From MR-S7 sp000400995 (lineage in GTDB: Bacteria > Pseudomonadota > Gammaproteobacteria > Burkholderiales > Burkholderiaceae_C), in contig NZ_CP152342.1 of NCBI RefSeq assembly GCF_045291395.1, forward strand, positions 4,154,001 to 4,218,000: 64,000 bases of DNA, read 5' to 3'. The notes under the pieces were generated by a model. That model ran no database searches, had not been told where the DNA came from, and saw only the letters and a list, made by a program, of their open reading frames with translations. This document shows, piece after piece, positions 15,404 through 23,455 of the stretch. The number at the start of each line of letters is the position of its first letter. The stretch's first letter is position 1. The position numbers and the translations under genes are program-made.

Positions 15404-16084
15404 TCAGCGCCCCTGCTGCTCCAGCCACTGCGCCAGTTCCTCGGCGGCCTGGGCCGAGGCCTCGGCCAGGGCGCGCGCACCGCCCGCGGCGTCCTGCGTG
15501 GCGGCGGGGCGCTGCACGGCGAACACACGCTGGGCCACCAGCGTGTCGCCGGCGCTGGCGGCACGCGCCACAGAGGCGCGCAGGCGCACCAGGCCGACGC
15601 TGCTGGCCGGGGCGCTGAAGACCTGGCTGAACTCCTCCAGCTCCACGCGCACCACGGTGGGCCAGCCGGTGCCTTCGACCTGCTGGGCGATGCCGTCCTC
15701 GCCCAATACCACCACGCGGCGCTGGCCGAGCCGGTCGCGCAGCGCCTGCTGCAGCAGTTGCGCTGGCGGCTGGCTCCAGCGCGCGTGGGCATAGGGCCGC
15801 AGTTGCTGGGCGTTGGCGTAGGCCAGGCGGTAGAGCAGCGCGGAGCTGCCTTCGGGGATGCCCACGGTGGAGATCTCGGCCAGCGCGACCGGGGGCAGGC
15901 TGGCCTGCCGGTCTGCGGGCGCGGGGGCCATGAGGCCGGGGCCGAAGTCGTACACATCGGCGCGCGCGGGCGGCTCGGGCAGGATGGAGCAGCCGGCGGC
16001 CAGCGCCGCGAACATCAAGCCGAAAACGGCCCTGGCGCTTGCTGAATAAGCGCGACCAGCTATGGATTTGGTAGTAGCAGTCAT
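15404..16084 (-). CDS. ABC-type transport auxiliary lipoprotein (PqiC/Mla-associated)
   Basis: About 226 aa outer-membrane or periplasmic lipoprotein, last gene of an MCE transporter operon. Lipobox ALAAGC near residue 34. The mature part shows the auxiliary-component pattern (YDFGP early, VVVLGEDG, VVRVELEEFSQVFSAP, QRVFAVQRPA and a helical C-terminus). The ATG at 16084 overlaps the upstream stop (ATGA), which supports this start. Residues 1-22 or so are encoded by a copy of dispersed repeat R1, giving an unusually long n-region before the hydrophobic core. An internal Met 24 codon would give a signal peptide too short to work well. Confidence 0.85.
   Translation of the reverse strand: MTATTKSIAGRAYSASARAVFGLMFAALAAGCSILPEPPARADVYDFGPGLMAPAPADRQASLPPVALAEISTVGIPEGSSALLYRLAYANAQQLRPYAHARWSQPPAQLLQQALRDRLGQRRVVVLGEDGIAQQVEGTGWPTVVRVELEEFSQVFSAPASSVGLVRLRASVARAASAGDTLVAQRVFAVQRPAATQDAAGGARALAEASAQAAEELAQWLEQQGR
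16016..16084. repeat. Dispersed palindromic repeat, family R1 (copy c), inside a coding start
   Basis: Plus strand reads AAGCCGAAAACGGCCCTGGC, the GCGCTT/AAGCGC dyad, then GACCAGCTATGGATTTGG. It matches copies a, b and f in order and spacing, yet it encodes the N-terminal 22 or so residues of the lipoprotein gene on the minus strand. Confidence 0.75.
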
Positions 16085-17073
16085 TCCACTGGATCTCCAT
16101 TGCGCGCGTTGGGCGGCACGAAGCCGGGCTCGCCCGGCCCGGCGGATGCGCGGCCCGCGCCGTAGATGAGCGATTGGGGGTTGTCGCTGATGCCCGAGGC
16201 CGTGCGGCCCAGCCGGCGCGCGGCACGCGCCGTTTCGTCCGCCGCATGGTTCAGGCGCGGCAGGGACACGCGGCCGAAGCGGTCCGCCGCGGCCGAGAGG
16301 CTGCGCGCGCCGCTGGCGATCTCGTCGAGCGCGCCGCCTTCGGCGCTGAGGGTGCGCACGGCCTGGCTGACTTCCTGGGCGGCCGTGGCGGCGCTGCTGC
16401 CGGCCTGGCGCAGCGACTGCAGGGTCTGGCGCGCATCCTGGGCGACGTCGGGCACCACGGCCAGCGCCGGGTCGAGGCGCGTGGTGACGGTGTGGTCCAG
16501 CCGCCGCGCCAGCGCATCGACGCTGCCGGCCGCGCGGCCGAACTGGTCCAGCGCCGTGCCGAAGCGCTCCTGGTTCTCGTCGCCCAGCAGGGTGTTGATG
16601 CGCTCGGTGGCCTCCTGCACCTGGGCCAGGATGGCCGGGCCCTGCTCGGCCAGCTGGCTGAAGGGCGAGCTTTGCAGCGGCAGGCGCGGCAACCCGCTGG
16701 GGCCGGAAGCAGGGCGCGGCACCGGAGCATCCGCGTCGTCGAGCTGGACGTGCGCCAGGCCGGTGACGCCCTGGTAGCCCAGGGTGGCGAAGGTGGTGGG
16801 GCTGATGGGTGCGTCGGTGTTGACCGCGATGCGGATGAGCACGTTGCCCGAGGTCTGCGGGTCGAAGCCGATGCGGGTGACCTTGCCCACGGCCACGCCC
16901 TTGTAGCGCACGGCGGCCTGGGGCTGCAGGCCGCTCACGCTTTCCTTGCTGGACAGCTCGTAGAGCGTGTAGTCGGTGGTGTCGCGCGTGAGCCAGAGGC
17001 CCAGGCCGGCCAGCAATGCCGTCACGACGATCACGAAGAGGCCCGCTGCCAGGGCATGGGACTTGTTTTCCAT
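16081..17073 (-). CDS. MlaD/PqiB-type MCE-domain substrate-binding protein
   Basis: About 330 aa. N-terminal TM anchor (residues 8-28), then one MCE domain (about 38-115) with the pattern YELSSKESVSGLQPQAAVRYKGVAVGKV and TFATLGYQGVTGLAHVQLDD. A long alpha-helical C-terminal region follows, with heptad-like AARRLGRT and LARRLDHTVT stretches. MCE proteins form hexameric rings that shuttle phospholipids or other lipids across the periplasm. It overlaps the ATPase stop (TGATG) and its own stop overlaps the lipoprotein start. Lipid specificity and direction cannot be deduced. Confidence 0.92.
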   Translation of the reverse strand: MENKSHALAAGLFVIVVTALLAGLGLWLTRDTTDYTLYELSSKESVSGLQPQAAVRYKGVAVGKVTRIGFDPQTSGNVLIRIAVNTDAPISPTTFATLGYQGVTGLAHVQLDDADAPVPRPASGPSGLPRLPLQSSPFSQLAEQGPAILAQVQEATERINTLLGDENQERFGTALDQFGRAAGSVDALARRLDHTVTTRLDPALAVVPDVAQDARQTLQSLRQAGSSAATAAQEVSQAVRTLSAEGGALDEIASGARSLSAAADRFGRVSLPRLNHAADETARAARRLGRTASGISDNPQSLIYGAGRASAGPGEPGFVPPNARNGDPVE

Positions 17074-17888
17074 CAGGGTTCCTTGGCCGCCGGCGCGGCA
17101 GTGGGAGCGTCTGCGGGCGGGGCCGCCATGGCGCGGCGGCCGCGCTCTCCGAGAAAGAAATGGTCGATGAAGGGGTGCGGGAAGTGCGCCACCTCCTGAG
17201 GCGTGCCTTCCACGATGACACGCTTGTCGGCCAGCACGGCCACGCGCGTGGACAGGGCGAACAGCGTGTCCAGGTCGTGCGTGACCATGATGACGGTGAG
17301 GCCCAGCGCCGCGTGCAGCTCGCGCAGCAGCGCGCAGAACTCGTCGGAGCTGTTCGGGTCCAGACCCGCCGTGGGCTCGTCGAGCAGCAGCAGCGGCGGG
17401 TCCATGATGAGCGCGCGCGCCAGGGCCACGCGCTTGATCATGCCGCCCGACAGGTCCGCGGGCATGCGCAGGGCGTGCTCGGCCTTCAGGCCGGTCAGGC
17501 GCAGCTTGACCATGGCCGCGTCGTTCACCACCTCCTGCGGCAGCGTGCCCAGCTCGCGCAGGGCGAAGGCCACGTTGTCCAGCACGTTGAAGGCCGAGAA
17601 CAGCGCGCCGTGCTGGAACAGCATGCCCACGCGGCTGCTGGCGCCGTCGCCGCCCAGTTCGCCAGCGGGCCGGCCCAGCACCGTCACGCTGCCGCGCGTG
17701 GGCCGCGTCAGGCCCAGGATGTGGCGCAGCAGCACCGTCTTGCCCGTGCCCGAGCCGCCCACGAGCGACAGGATCTCGCCGCGGCGCACGGTGAGGTCGA
17801 GGTTCTGGTGCACGGCGAAGGCCTCGCTGCCCTTGCCGAAGACGGTGGACAGACCCCGGATGTCGACGACTGCGGTTTCGTCGCTCAT
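17073..17888 (-). CDS. MCE-transporter ABC ATPase (MlaF-like)
   Basis: 271 aa. Walker A GGSGTGKT (about residue 45), Q-loop FQHGALFSAFNV, signature LSGGMIKRVALARAL, Walker B LLLLDEPTAGLDP and switch His in VTHDLDTLF. The GTGK and SGGM variants are typical of the Mla/Mkl/Ttg2A group. The C-terminal Ala/Pro tail is dispensable-looking. Energises lipid transport with the MlaE-like permease encoded 3 bp upstream. Coupled to the MCE gene by a TGATG overlap. Confidence 0.93.
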   Translation of the reverse strand: MSDETAVVDIRGLSTVFGKGSEAFAVHQNLDLTVRRGEILSLVGGSGTGKTVLLRHILGLTRPTRGSVTVLGRPAGELGGDGASSRVGMLFQHGALFSAFNVLDNVAFALRELGTLPQEVVNDAAMVKLRLTGLKAEHALRMPADLSGGMIKRVALARALIMDPPLLLLDEPTAGLDPNSSDEFCALLRELHAALGLTVIMVTHDLDTLFALSTRVAVLADKRVIVEGTPQEVAHFPHPFIDHFFLGERGRRAMAAPPADAPTAAPAAKEP

Positions 17889-17891
17889 TGT

Positions 17892-19010
17892 TCAGAATCC
17901 AACGTTCTTGAACGCGATGGCGAACAGCGCGTCCACGATGATGACCATGGTGATCGCGCTCACCACCGATGCGGTGGTGCCCTCGCCCAGGCTCTGGGTG
18001 TTGGGCTTGACGCGCAGGCCCCAGTGGCAGCCGATGAGCGCGATGAACACGCCGAACACCACCGACTTGGCCATGGCCAGCCACAGGTTGCCCACCTTCA
18101 CCGCGGCAGGCAGCGCCTGCGCGAAGTAGGCCGGCGAGATGCCCATGGCCACGTCGGCCGCGAGCATGCCGCCCGCCAGCGCGGCCAGCGTGGTCCACAG
18201 CGCCACGAGCGGCATGGCCAGGCCCAGGGCCAGCGCGCGCGGCATCACGAGGCGAAAGCCGTGCGGGATGCCCATGACGCGCATGGCGTCCAGCTCCTCG
18301 GTCACGCGCATCACGCCGATCTGCGCGGTGATGGCCGAGCCCGAGCGCCCTGCCACGAGGATAGCGCCGAGCATGGGCCCCAGTTCGCGGATCAGCGAGA
18401 TGCCCAGGATGTTGACGATGAAGGTTTCCGCGCCGAACTGCCGCAGCTGCAGCGACATCAGGTAGGCCAGCACCACCCCGATCAGGAACCCCACCAGCGC
18501 CGTGATCGGCAGCGCCGTGGTGCCCATGCGGTAGAGGTGCCCAGAGATGTCTCGCCATGGCCCGCGCCGGGGGTTGCGCAGCAGCCGCAGCACGTCCAGC
18601 AGCAGCTGGCCCGTGAGTTCGACCAGGTGCTTCAGGTGGTCCAGCGCGTGCAGCACCAGCACGCCCAGGCGGTCCACCTGGTCGCCCAGGCGCCAGCGCT
18701 CGGCGCCTGCCTGCTCGGTGGTGAACTGCGCCACGCGCTCGAGCATGGCGCGCTGGGCGTCGTCGAGCTCGACCTGCGCGGGCCAGGCGCGCCCCCAGTG
18801 GTTCCACAGGACCTGCGCGCCCACGTGGTCCAGCCGCTCCAGGCCCTGCAGGCTCCATGCATGGCCCCGTCCGCAGGCCTTGAGCTGCGCGGCCAGGCGC
18901 CGCCAGGCCCGGCGGTCGGCGAAGGCGGCCGCCACCCAGTCCCCCTGCGGCAATGCGCGGGGTGTGGCGGCGTTGTCCAGGGCGACCGATGGCGGAGTGA
19001 ACAGGGGCAT
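17892..19010 (-). CDS. MlaE-family ABC permease with N-terminal STAS-like domain
   Basis: About 372 aa. Residues about 15-110 form a STAS/MlaB-like fold fused to the permease (WSLQGLERLDHVGAQVLWNHW). The rest is the MlaE permease core, with the cytoplasmic motif LGPMLGAILVAGRSGSAITAQIG, ELDAMRVMGI and five or so helices. This fusion replaces the separate MlaB subunit of E. coli. ATG at 19010; a GTG at 19058 is possible but less likely. First gene of the operon permease-ATPase-MCE-lipoprotein, so a full MCE importer/exporter without a dedicated MlaC-like periplasmic chaperone. Confidence 0.9.
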   Translation of the reverse strand: MPLFTPPSVALDNAATPRALPQGDWVAAAFADRRAWRRLAAQLKACGRGHAWSLQGLERLDHVGAQVLWNHWGRAWPAQVELDDAQRAMLERVAQFTTEQAGAERWRLGDQVDRLGVLVLHALDHLKHLVELTGQLLLDVLRLLRNPRRGPWRDISGHLYRMGTTALPITALVGFLIGVVLAYLMSLQLRQFGAETFIVNILGISLIRELGPMLGAILVAGRSGSAITAQIGVMRVTEELDAMRVMGIPHGFRLVMPRALALGLAMPLVALWTTLAALAGGMLAADVAMGISPAYFAQALPAAVKVGNLWLAMAKSVVFGVFIALIGCHWGLRVKPNTQSLGEGTTASVVSAITMVIIVDALFAIAFKNVGF

Positions 19011-19145
19011 GTAGGAACGACGGAGGGCGCGAAGCCCGGTGCGCGCCCAGTTTTGCACAGTCCGCGGCGCTTGCCGGCGGGCGGGCGTGGGGAAGCGGCG
19101 CGTGCCGATGTAGTACGGCGCCCCATCATTCCATAGTTTCGGTCA

Positions 19146-19170
19146 AGAAAAAGGCGCGTTGCGCGCCTTT
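19146..19170. terminator. Bidirectional intrinsic terminator
   Basis: GGCGCG/CGCGCC stem (19153-19158, 19162-19167) with a 3-nt loop, flanked by an A-run on the left and a T-rich stretch on the right. On the minus strand it ends the aminotransferase transcript 30 bp past its stop and isolates the MCE operon. Confidence 0.8.
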
Positions 19171-19199
19171 CTTCACACGGCGGGCGCCACCCGAGGCCG

Positions 19200-20450
19200 T
19201 CAGGCCACGCGCAGCCGGGGCTGCGCCTGCGTGTTCGCCGGGTGGGCGGAGAAATGGGCCATGGTGGCCTCCACGCCGCTGCCCGCCACCGGCACGCCGC
19301 TGAGCTTGAGGCCCATCTCCACGCCGGCCACCATGGCCACCAGCGTGAGGTCGTTGCTGTCGCCCAGGTGCCCCAGGCGGAACATGCGTCCGCGCAGTTT
19401 GCCCAGGCCCTGGCCCAGCGAGAGGTCGAAGCGCTCGTAGATCAGCGTGCGCACGGCGTCCGCGTCCACCCCCTCGGGCAGGATCACGCCGGTGAGGATG
19501 GGCGAGTAGACCGCCGGGTCCGCGCACTGGATGGGCAGGCCCCAGGCCTGCACCGCCGCGCGCACGCCCGCGCCCCAGCGCTGGTGGCGCGCGAACACCG
19601 CTTCCAGGCCCTGCCCCAGGATCATGTCCAGCACCTCCGACAGGCCGTAGAGCAGGTTGGTGTTGGGCGTGTACGGCCAGTAGCCGTTCTTGTTCATCTC
19701 GATGATCTCGTCCCATGCCCAGAAGGCACGCGGCAGCTTCGCGGTCTTGGAGGCCTCCAGCGCCTTGGGCGACACGGCGTTGAAGCTGATGCCCGGCGGC
19801 AGCATCAGCCCCTTTTGCGAGCCGCTCACCGTCACGTCGATGCCCCAGGCGTCGTGCTCCAGGTCGGCCCCGGCCAGGCCGGAGATGCTGTCCACCATGA
19901 GCAGCGCCGGGTGGCCCGCCGCGTCGATGGCCTTGCGCACGGCGGCGATGTCGGAGGTGACGCCCGTGGAGGTTTCGTTGTGCACCACGCACACGGCCTT
20001 GATCGTGCGCTCCGTGTCGCGGCGCAGGCGGTCCTCGATCATGTCGGCCTGCACGCCGCGGCGCCAGCTCGGCGCGTGCGGCAGGTCCTTGTCCACGCCG
20101 TCCCAGGCCAGCACCTCGGGCCGCAGGCCCAGGCGCGTGGCCATCTTGATCCAGAGCGATGCGAAGTGGCCGGTCTCGTACATCAGCACGTGGTCGCCGG
20201 GGCTCATCACGTTGGTGAGCGCGGCTTCCCACGCGCCCGTGCCCGACGCCGGGTAGATCACCACGGGGTGCTGCGTCTTGAAGATCTTGCCGATGTCGCC
20301 CAGCACCTTGCGGCCCAGCGCACCGAACTCGGGACCCCGGTGGTCGATGGTGGGCAGGCTCATGGCCCGCAGAATGCGGTCCGGCACGGGGCTGGGGCCC
20401 GGGATCTGCAGAAAATGGCGGCCTGTGGGGTGAAAATCCAGTTGCAGCAT
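19200..20450 (-). CDS. Class V PLP-dependent aminotransferase (serine-glyoxylate/alanine-glyoxylate type)
   Basis: About 416 aa. The PLP-binding Lys is in TVSGSQKGLMLPPG (about residue 205) and the cofactor Asp in MVDSISGLAGAD. The N-terminal FLQIPGPSPVPDRILRAM and PASGTGAWEAALTNV blocks are typical of the AGXT/SgaA group. The ATG at 20450 has an RBS (AAGGAGTTCATC) upstream. Likely amino acceptor glyoxylate or a 2-oxo acid. Divergent from a GntR/FCD regulator across a palindrome-rich 100-bp region, and near a Tct transporter and two flavin oxidoreductases, so probably part of one hydroxy- or amino-acid catabolic set. Confidence 0.88.
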   Translation of the reverse strand: MLQLDFHPTGRHFLQIPGPSPVPDRILRAMSLPTIDHRGPEFGALGRKVLGDIGKIFKTQHPVVIYPASGTGAWEAALTNVMSPGDHVLMYETGHFASLWIKMATRLGLRPEVLAWDGVDKDLPHAPSWRRGVQADMIEDRLRRDTERTIKAVCVVHNETSTGVTSDIAAVRKAIDAAGHPALLMVDSISGLAGADLEHDAWGIDVTVSGSQKGLMLPPGISFNAVSPKALEASKTAKLPRAFWAWDEIIEMNKNGYWPYTPNTNLLYGLSEVLDMILGQGLEAVFARHQRWGAGVRAAVQAWGLPIQCADPAVYSPILTGVILPEGVDADAVRTLIYERFDLSLGQGLGKLRGRMFRLGHLGDSNDLTLVAMVAGVEMGLKLSGVPVAGSGVEATMAHFSAHPANTQAQPRLRVA

Positions 20451-20467
20451 GATGAACTCCTTTCCGG

Positions 20468-20498
20468 CCCTATTTTGCATGCAAAAAACAAAATAGGG
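20468..20498. promoter_or_regulatory. Nested palindromes, candidate GntR/FCD operator
   Basis: TTTTGCATGCAAAA (20473-20486) is a perfect 14-bp palindrome. It is overlapped by a perfect 10-bp inverted repeat, CCCTATTTTG (20468-20477) with CAAAATAGGG (20489-20498). Located between the divergent aminotransferase and GntR genes. A near-identical 14-mer lies at 24561 in the next divergent promoter region. Confidence 0.7.
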
Positions 20499-20534
20499 TA
20501 AGCGTTAACACCTAAAATTGGGTTCGGAGGGGTT

Positions 20535-20552
20535 AAAAATGAATTCATTTTT
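20535..20552. promoter_or_regulatory. 18-bp perfect palindrome abutting the GntR start codon
   Basis: AAAAATGAATTCATTTTT ends at the base before the ATG at 20553. The likely Shine-Dalgarno (GGAGGGG, 20526-20532) is 20 bp from the ATG, so the palindrome lies between the two. It could be a second operator or an RNA hairpin that brings the RBS to the start codon. Confidence 0.55.
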
Positions 20553-21254
20553 ATGACAAAAGCACAACCAGCCAGCAAACCGGCGGAGATCCCGCGCGTG
20601 GCCCTGCACGAGCAGGTGGCCGAGCGCCTGCGCGCCATGCTCGTCGAAGGGCAGATCAAGCCGGGCGCCAAGCTCAACGAACGCGAGCTGTGCGAGCTGC
20701 TCAGCGTCTCGCGCACGCCGCTGCGCGAGGCCATCAAGCTGCTGGCCGCCGAGGGGCTGGTGGAGCTGCTGCCCAACCGGGGCGCCGTGGCGGCGTGCAT
20801 GGACGAGAGCGACATCATCAGCACCTTCGAGGTGCTCGCCAGCCTGGAGGGGCTGTCGGGCGAGCTCGCGGCGCAGCGCGTCACGGACGAGGAGCTCGAC
20901 GAGATCCGCGCGCTGCACTACGAGATGATGGCCTGCTTCGCGCGCAAGAACCTCGCGGGCTACTACGAGCTGAACGCGCGCATCCACGCGGCCATCAACG
21001 CCGCCGCCAAGAACCCCGTGCTGAGCCAGGTGTACCGCAGCGTGAACGCCCGCGCCCACCCCATGCGCTTCCACACCAACCAGGACCCCAACAAGTGGCA
21101 GCACGCGGCGCGCGAGCACGGCGAGATGCTGGAGGCCCTGGCCGCGCACGACGCGCCGCGGCTGCGCGCGCTGCTCATGGCCCACCTGCATTCCAAGCGC
21201 GACACGGTGCTGGACCAGATGCGCCGCGGCGCACTGGGCGCCGCTACCAAGTAG
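20553..21254 (+). CDS. GntR-family transcriptional regulator (FCD domain)
   Basis: 233 aa. N-terminal winged HTH (residues about 12-80) with VAERLRAMLVEGQIKPGAKLNE and LSVSRTPLREAIKLLAAEGL, followed by the all-helical FCD effector domain with metal-ligand-type residues ELNARIHAAI and HGEMLEALAAHD. FadR-subfamily regulators of this type usually bind organic acids. Divergent from the aminotransferase and convergent with the tct operon. Similar palindromes upstream of itself and at 24561 suggest that it controls both the aminotransferase and the Tct/oxidase genes. Confidence 0.92.
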   Translation: MTKAQPASKPAEIPRVALHEQVAERLRAMLVEGQIKPGAKLNERELCELLSVSRTPLREAIKLLAAEGLVELLPNRGAVAACMDESDIISTFEVLASLEGLSGELAAQRVTDEELDEIRALHYEMMACFARKNLAGYYELNARIHAAINAAAKNPVLSQVYRSVNARAHPMRFHTNQDPNKWQHAAREHGEMLEALAAHDAPRLRALLMAHLHSKRDTVLDQMRRGALGAATK

Positions 21255-21264
21255 CGGGCAGCAG

Positions 21265-22782
21265 TCAGGCCACCGCGGGGTCGTCGCGCCGGCCGCGGAT
21301 GCGGGCCAGCACGGCGCTGATCACGGGCCACAGCAGCAGCACCAGGGCCAGCGTGATGATGGAGCCCGACAGCCCGTTGTGCCAGAACACCCCCACGTTG
21401 CCGCCGCTGCCCAGCATGCTCTGGCGGAACGCATCCTCCATGCGGTCGCCCAGCACCAGCGCCAGCACCATGGGCGCGAGCGGGTAGTCGAGCTTCTTGA
21501 ACACGTAGCCCACCACGCCGAAGACCAGCATCATCCAGATGTCCGACGCCGAGCCGTTCACCGTGAAGGCGCCGATGGCGCAGACCATCAGGATCATGGG
21601 CGCGACGATGGAGAACGGGATGCGCAGGATGGCCGCGAACAGCGGCACGGTGGACAGCACGATCAGCAGCCCCGCGAGGTTGCCCATGTACATGCTGGCG
21701 ATCAGGCCCCAGACGAAGTCCTTCTGCTCGGTGAACAGCAGCGGCCCCGGCTGCAGGCCCCAGATCATCAGCCCGCCCAGCAGCACCGCCGCCGTGGCCG
21801 AACCGGGGATGCCCAGCGCCAGCATGGGCAGCAGGGCCGAGGTGCCGGCCGCGTGGGCTGCCGTCTCGGGCGCCAGCACGCCCTCGGGCTCGCCCTTGCC
21901 GAAGTGGTCGCCGCGGCGCGAGAACTTCTTGGCCAGGCCGTAGCCCATGAAGCTGGCGGCCACCGCGCCGCCCGGGGTCACGCCCATCCAGCAGCCCACG
22001 GCCGACGAGCGCAGCATGGTGAGCCAGTAGCGCGGCAGGCCGGCCCAGGTCTTGAGCACCACCTTCAGGTCGATGCTGGCCTTCTTGCCCTTGAAGGCCA
22101 GCCCTTCCTCGATGGTCATCAGGATCTCGCTGATGCCGAACAGGCCGATCACCACCACCAGGAAGTCGAAGCCGCGCATCAGCTCGCCCGAGCCGAAGGT
22201 CATGCGCAGGTCGCCCGAGATCGTGTCCATGCCCACGGCGGCCAGCAGCAGGCCCAGGCCCATGGCCGCGACGATCTTGGCCTTGGGCTCCTTGCCCATG
22301 CCGATGAAGCTGCAGAACGTGAGGAAGAACACGGCGAAGAACTCGGGCGGGCCGAACTCCAGCGCGAACGAGGCCACCAGCGGTGCGAGAAAGGTGATGA
22401 GCAGCACGCCCGAAATGGCGCCCACGAAGGAGCCGGTGAAGGCCAGCGTCAGCGCCTCGCCCGCATGGCCGCGCTGGGCCATGGGATAGCCGTCGAACGT
22501 GGTCGCCACCGACCACGCCTCGCCCGGGATGTTGAACAGTACCGAGGTGATGGCGCCGCCGAACAGCGCCCCCCAGTAGATGCAGCTGAGCAGGATGATC
22601 GCCGACGTGGGCGACATGCCGAAGGTCAGCGGCAGCAGGATGGCCACGCCGTTGGGCCCGCCCAGGCCCGGCAGCACGCCCACCACGATGCCCAGCAGGA
22701 TGCCCACGAGCATCAGCCCCATGTTGCTCCACGACAGCACGACGCTGAAGCCGTGCAGCAATGCGCCTAGGTCTTCCATCAT
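21265..22782 (-). CDS. tctA: Tripartite tricarboxylate transporter large permease TctA
   Basis: 505 aa, about 12 transmembrane helices, the expected TctA size. Family blocks: GVLPGLGGPNGVAILLPLTF, SAIILLSCIYWGALFGGAIT and the repeat-like GVTPGGAVAASFMGYGLAKK / GIPGSATAAVLLGGLMIWGL. It forms the sodium- or proton-coupled channel part of the TTT system fed by the Bug receptor encoded two genes upstream. Two adjacent Met codons; I use the first, at 22782. A dispersed GC-rich repeat (R2) separates it from tctB. Confidence 0.94.
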   Translation of the reverse strand: MMEDLGALLHGFSVVLSWSNMGLMLVGILLGIVVGVLPGLGGPNGVAILLPLTFGMSPTSAIILLSCIYWGALFGGAITSVLFNIPGEAWSVATTFDGYPMAQRGHAGEALTLAFTGSFVGAISGVLLITFLAPLVASFALEFGPPEFFAVFFLTFCSFIGMGKEPKAKIVAAMGLGLLLAAVGMDTISGDLRMTFGSGELMRGFDFLVVVIGLFGISEILMTIEEGLAFKGKKASIDLKVVLKTWAGLPRYWLTMLRSSAVGCWMGVTPGGAVAASFMGYGLAKKFSRRGDHFGKGEPEGVLAPETAAHAAGTSALLPMLALGIPGSATAAVLLGGLMIWGLQPGPLLFTEQKDFVWGLIASMYMGNLAGLLIVLSTVPLFAAILRIPFSIVAPMILMVCAIGAFTVNGSASDIWMMLVFGVVGYVFKKLDYPLAPMVLALVLGDRMEDAFRQSMLGSGGNVGVFWHNGLSGSIITLALVLLLWPVISAVLARIRGRRDDPAVA

Positions 22783-22830
22783 TTACTCCGATCTGTATTG
22801 CCGGCGACACGCAAGCAGCGCGCGCCCTGA

Positions 22831-22923
22831 GCCAGCGGACGCCGTGGAGCGGGCTTTGCCCGGCCACCGGCGGCGTCCCTCCTCCCGCAGGAGAGGGGGA
22901 AGGCGCGCAGCGCCTCAGGGGGT
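22831..22923 (-). repeat. Dispersed GC-rich repeat R2 (copy 1)
   Basis: On the plus strand it begins GCCAGCGGACGCCGTGGAGC and ends with GGGGGAAGGCGCGCAGCG and CTCAGGGGGTG. It is closely similar to 38839-38923 over about 90 bp. It starts just after the tctB stop, within a minus-strand operon. No coding capacity is seen in it. Confidence 0.8.
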
Positions 22924-22931
22924 GTCCCACA

Positions 22932-23444
22932 TCAATAGCCCAGCCAGGCTTCCAGCGGCCCCTTGGGCAGCGGCACCTTGAACTGGATCTCGAACACCAC
23001 GAACAGCAGGAGGTTGGTGAACACTCCCAGCGCCAGCGACTTCCACCAGGCGTAGCCACCCGCGAAGCGCATGAAGGCGGCGATGAACAGGGCCGAGGCC
23101 ACGTAGATGCCCAGCGTCGTGATCAGGGCGACGTAGACCAGCAGCGGCACCAGCACCTGCGACACGCTCCTGAGCTGCTCCCAGGTGGCGAACAGCTCCT
23201 GCGCCCGTTCGCGCCGGGCCTGCCATGCCACGGCCAGCGCCGCGATGCCGACCGCCACGCCCACGCGCAGGGGGAAGTAGCCCGCCTGGGGCCCCGAGTC
23301 GTCCCAGCCCGCGCCGATGCGCAGGTTGTCCCAGACCACCAGCGCCGCGATGGCCAGCAGGAGCGCGGCCACGCCCCACTCCACCGCGCGCCGGGTCAGG
23401 CCGCGCGGCTCCTGCACCGCATGGCCGTGCGCCGCATCCGTCAT
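22932..23444 (-). CDS. tctB: Tripartite tricarboxylate transporter small membrane protein TctB
   Basis: About 170 aa with four transmembrane helices, starting after a short His/Ala-rich cytoplasmic segment: VEWGVAALLLAIAALVVWDN, then YFPLRVGVAVGIAALAVAW, then two C-terminal helices. The ATG at 23444 is preferred. A GTG at 23459 would overlap the tctC stop and add five residues. It is the poorly conserved small subunit of the TTT complex; identity rests on topology, GPQAGYFPLRVG and its position between tctC and tctA. Confidence 0.88.
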   Translation of the reverse strand: MTDAAHGHAVQEPRGLTRRAVEWGVAALLLAIAALVVWDNLRIGAGWDDSGPQAGYFPLRVGVAVGIAALAVAWQARRERAQELFATWEQLRSVSQVLVPLLVYVALITTLGIYVASALFIAAFMRFAGGYAWWKSLALGVFTNLLLFVVFEIQFKVPLPKGPLEAWLGY

Positions 23445-23455
23445 GGCGGGCCCGC

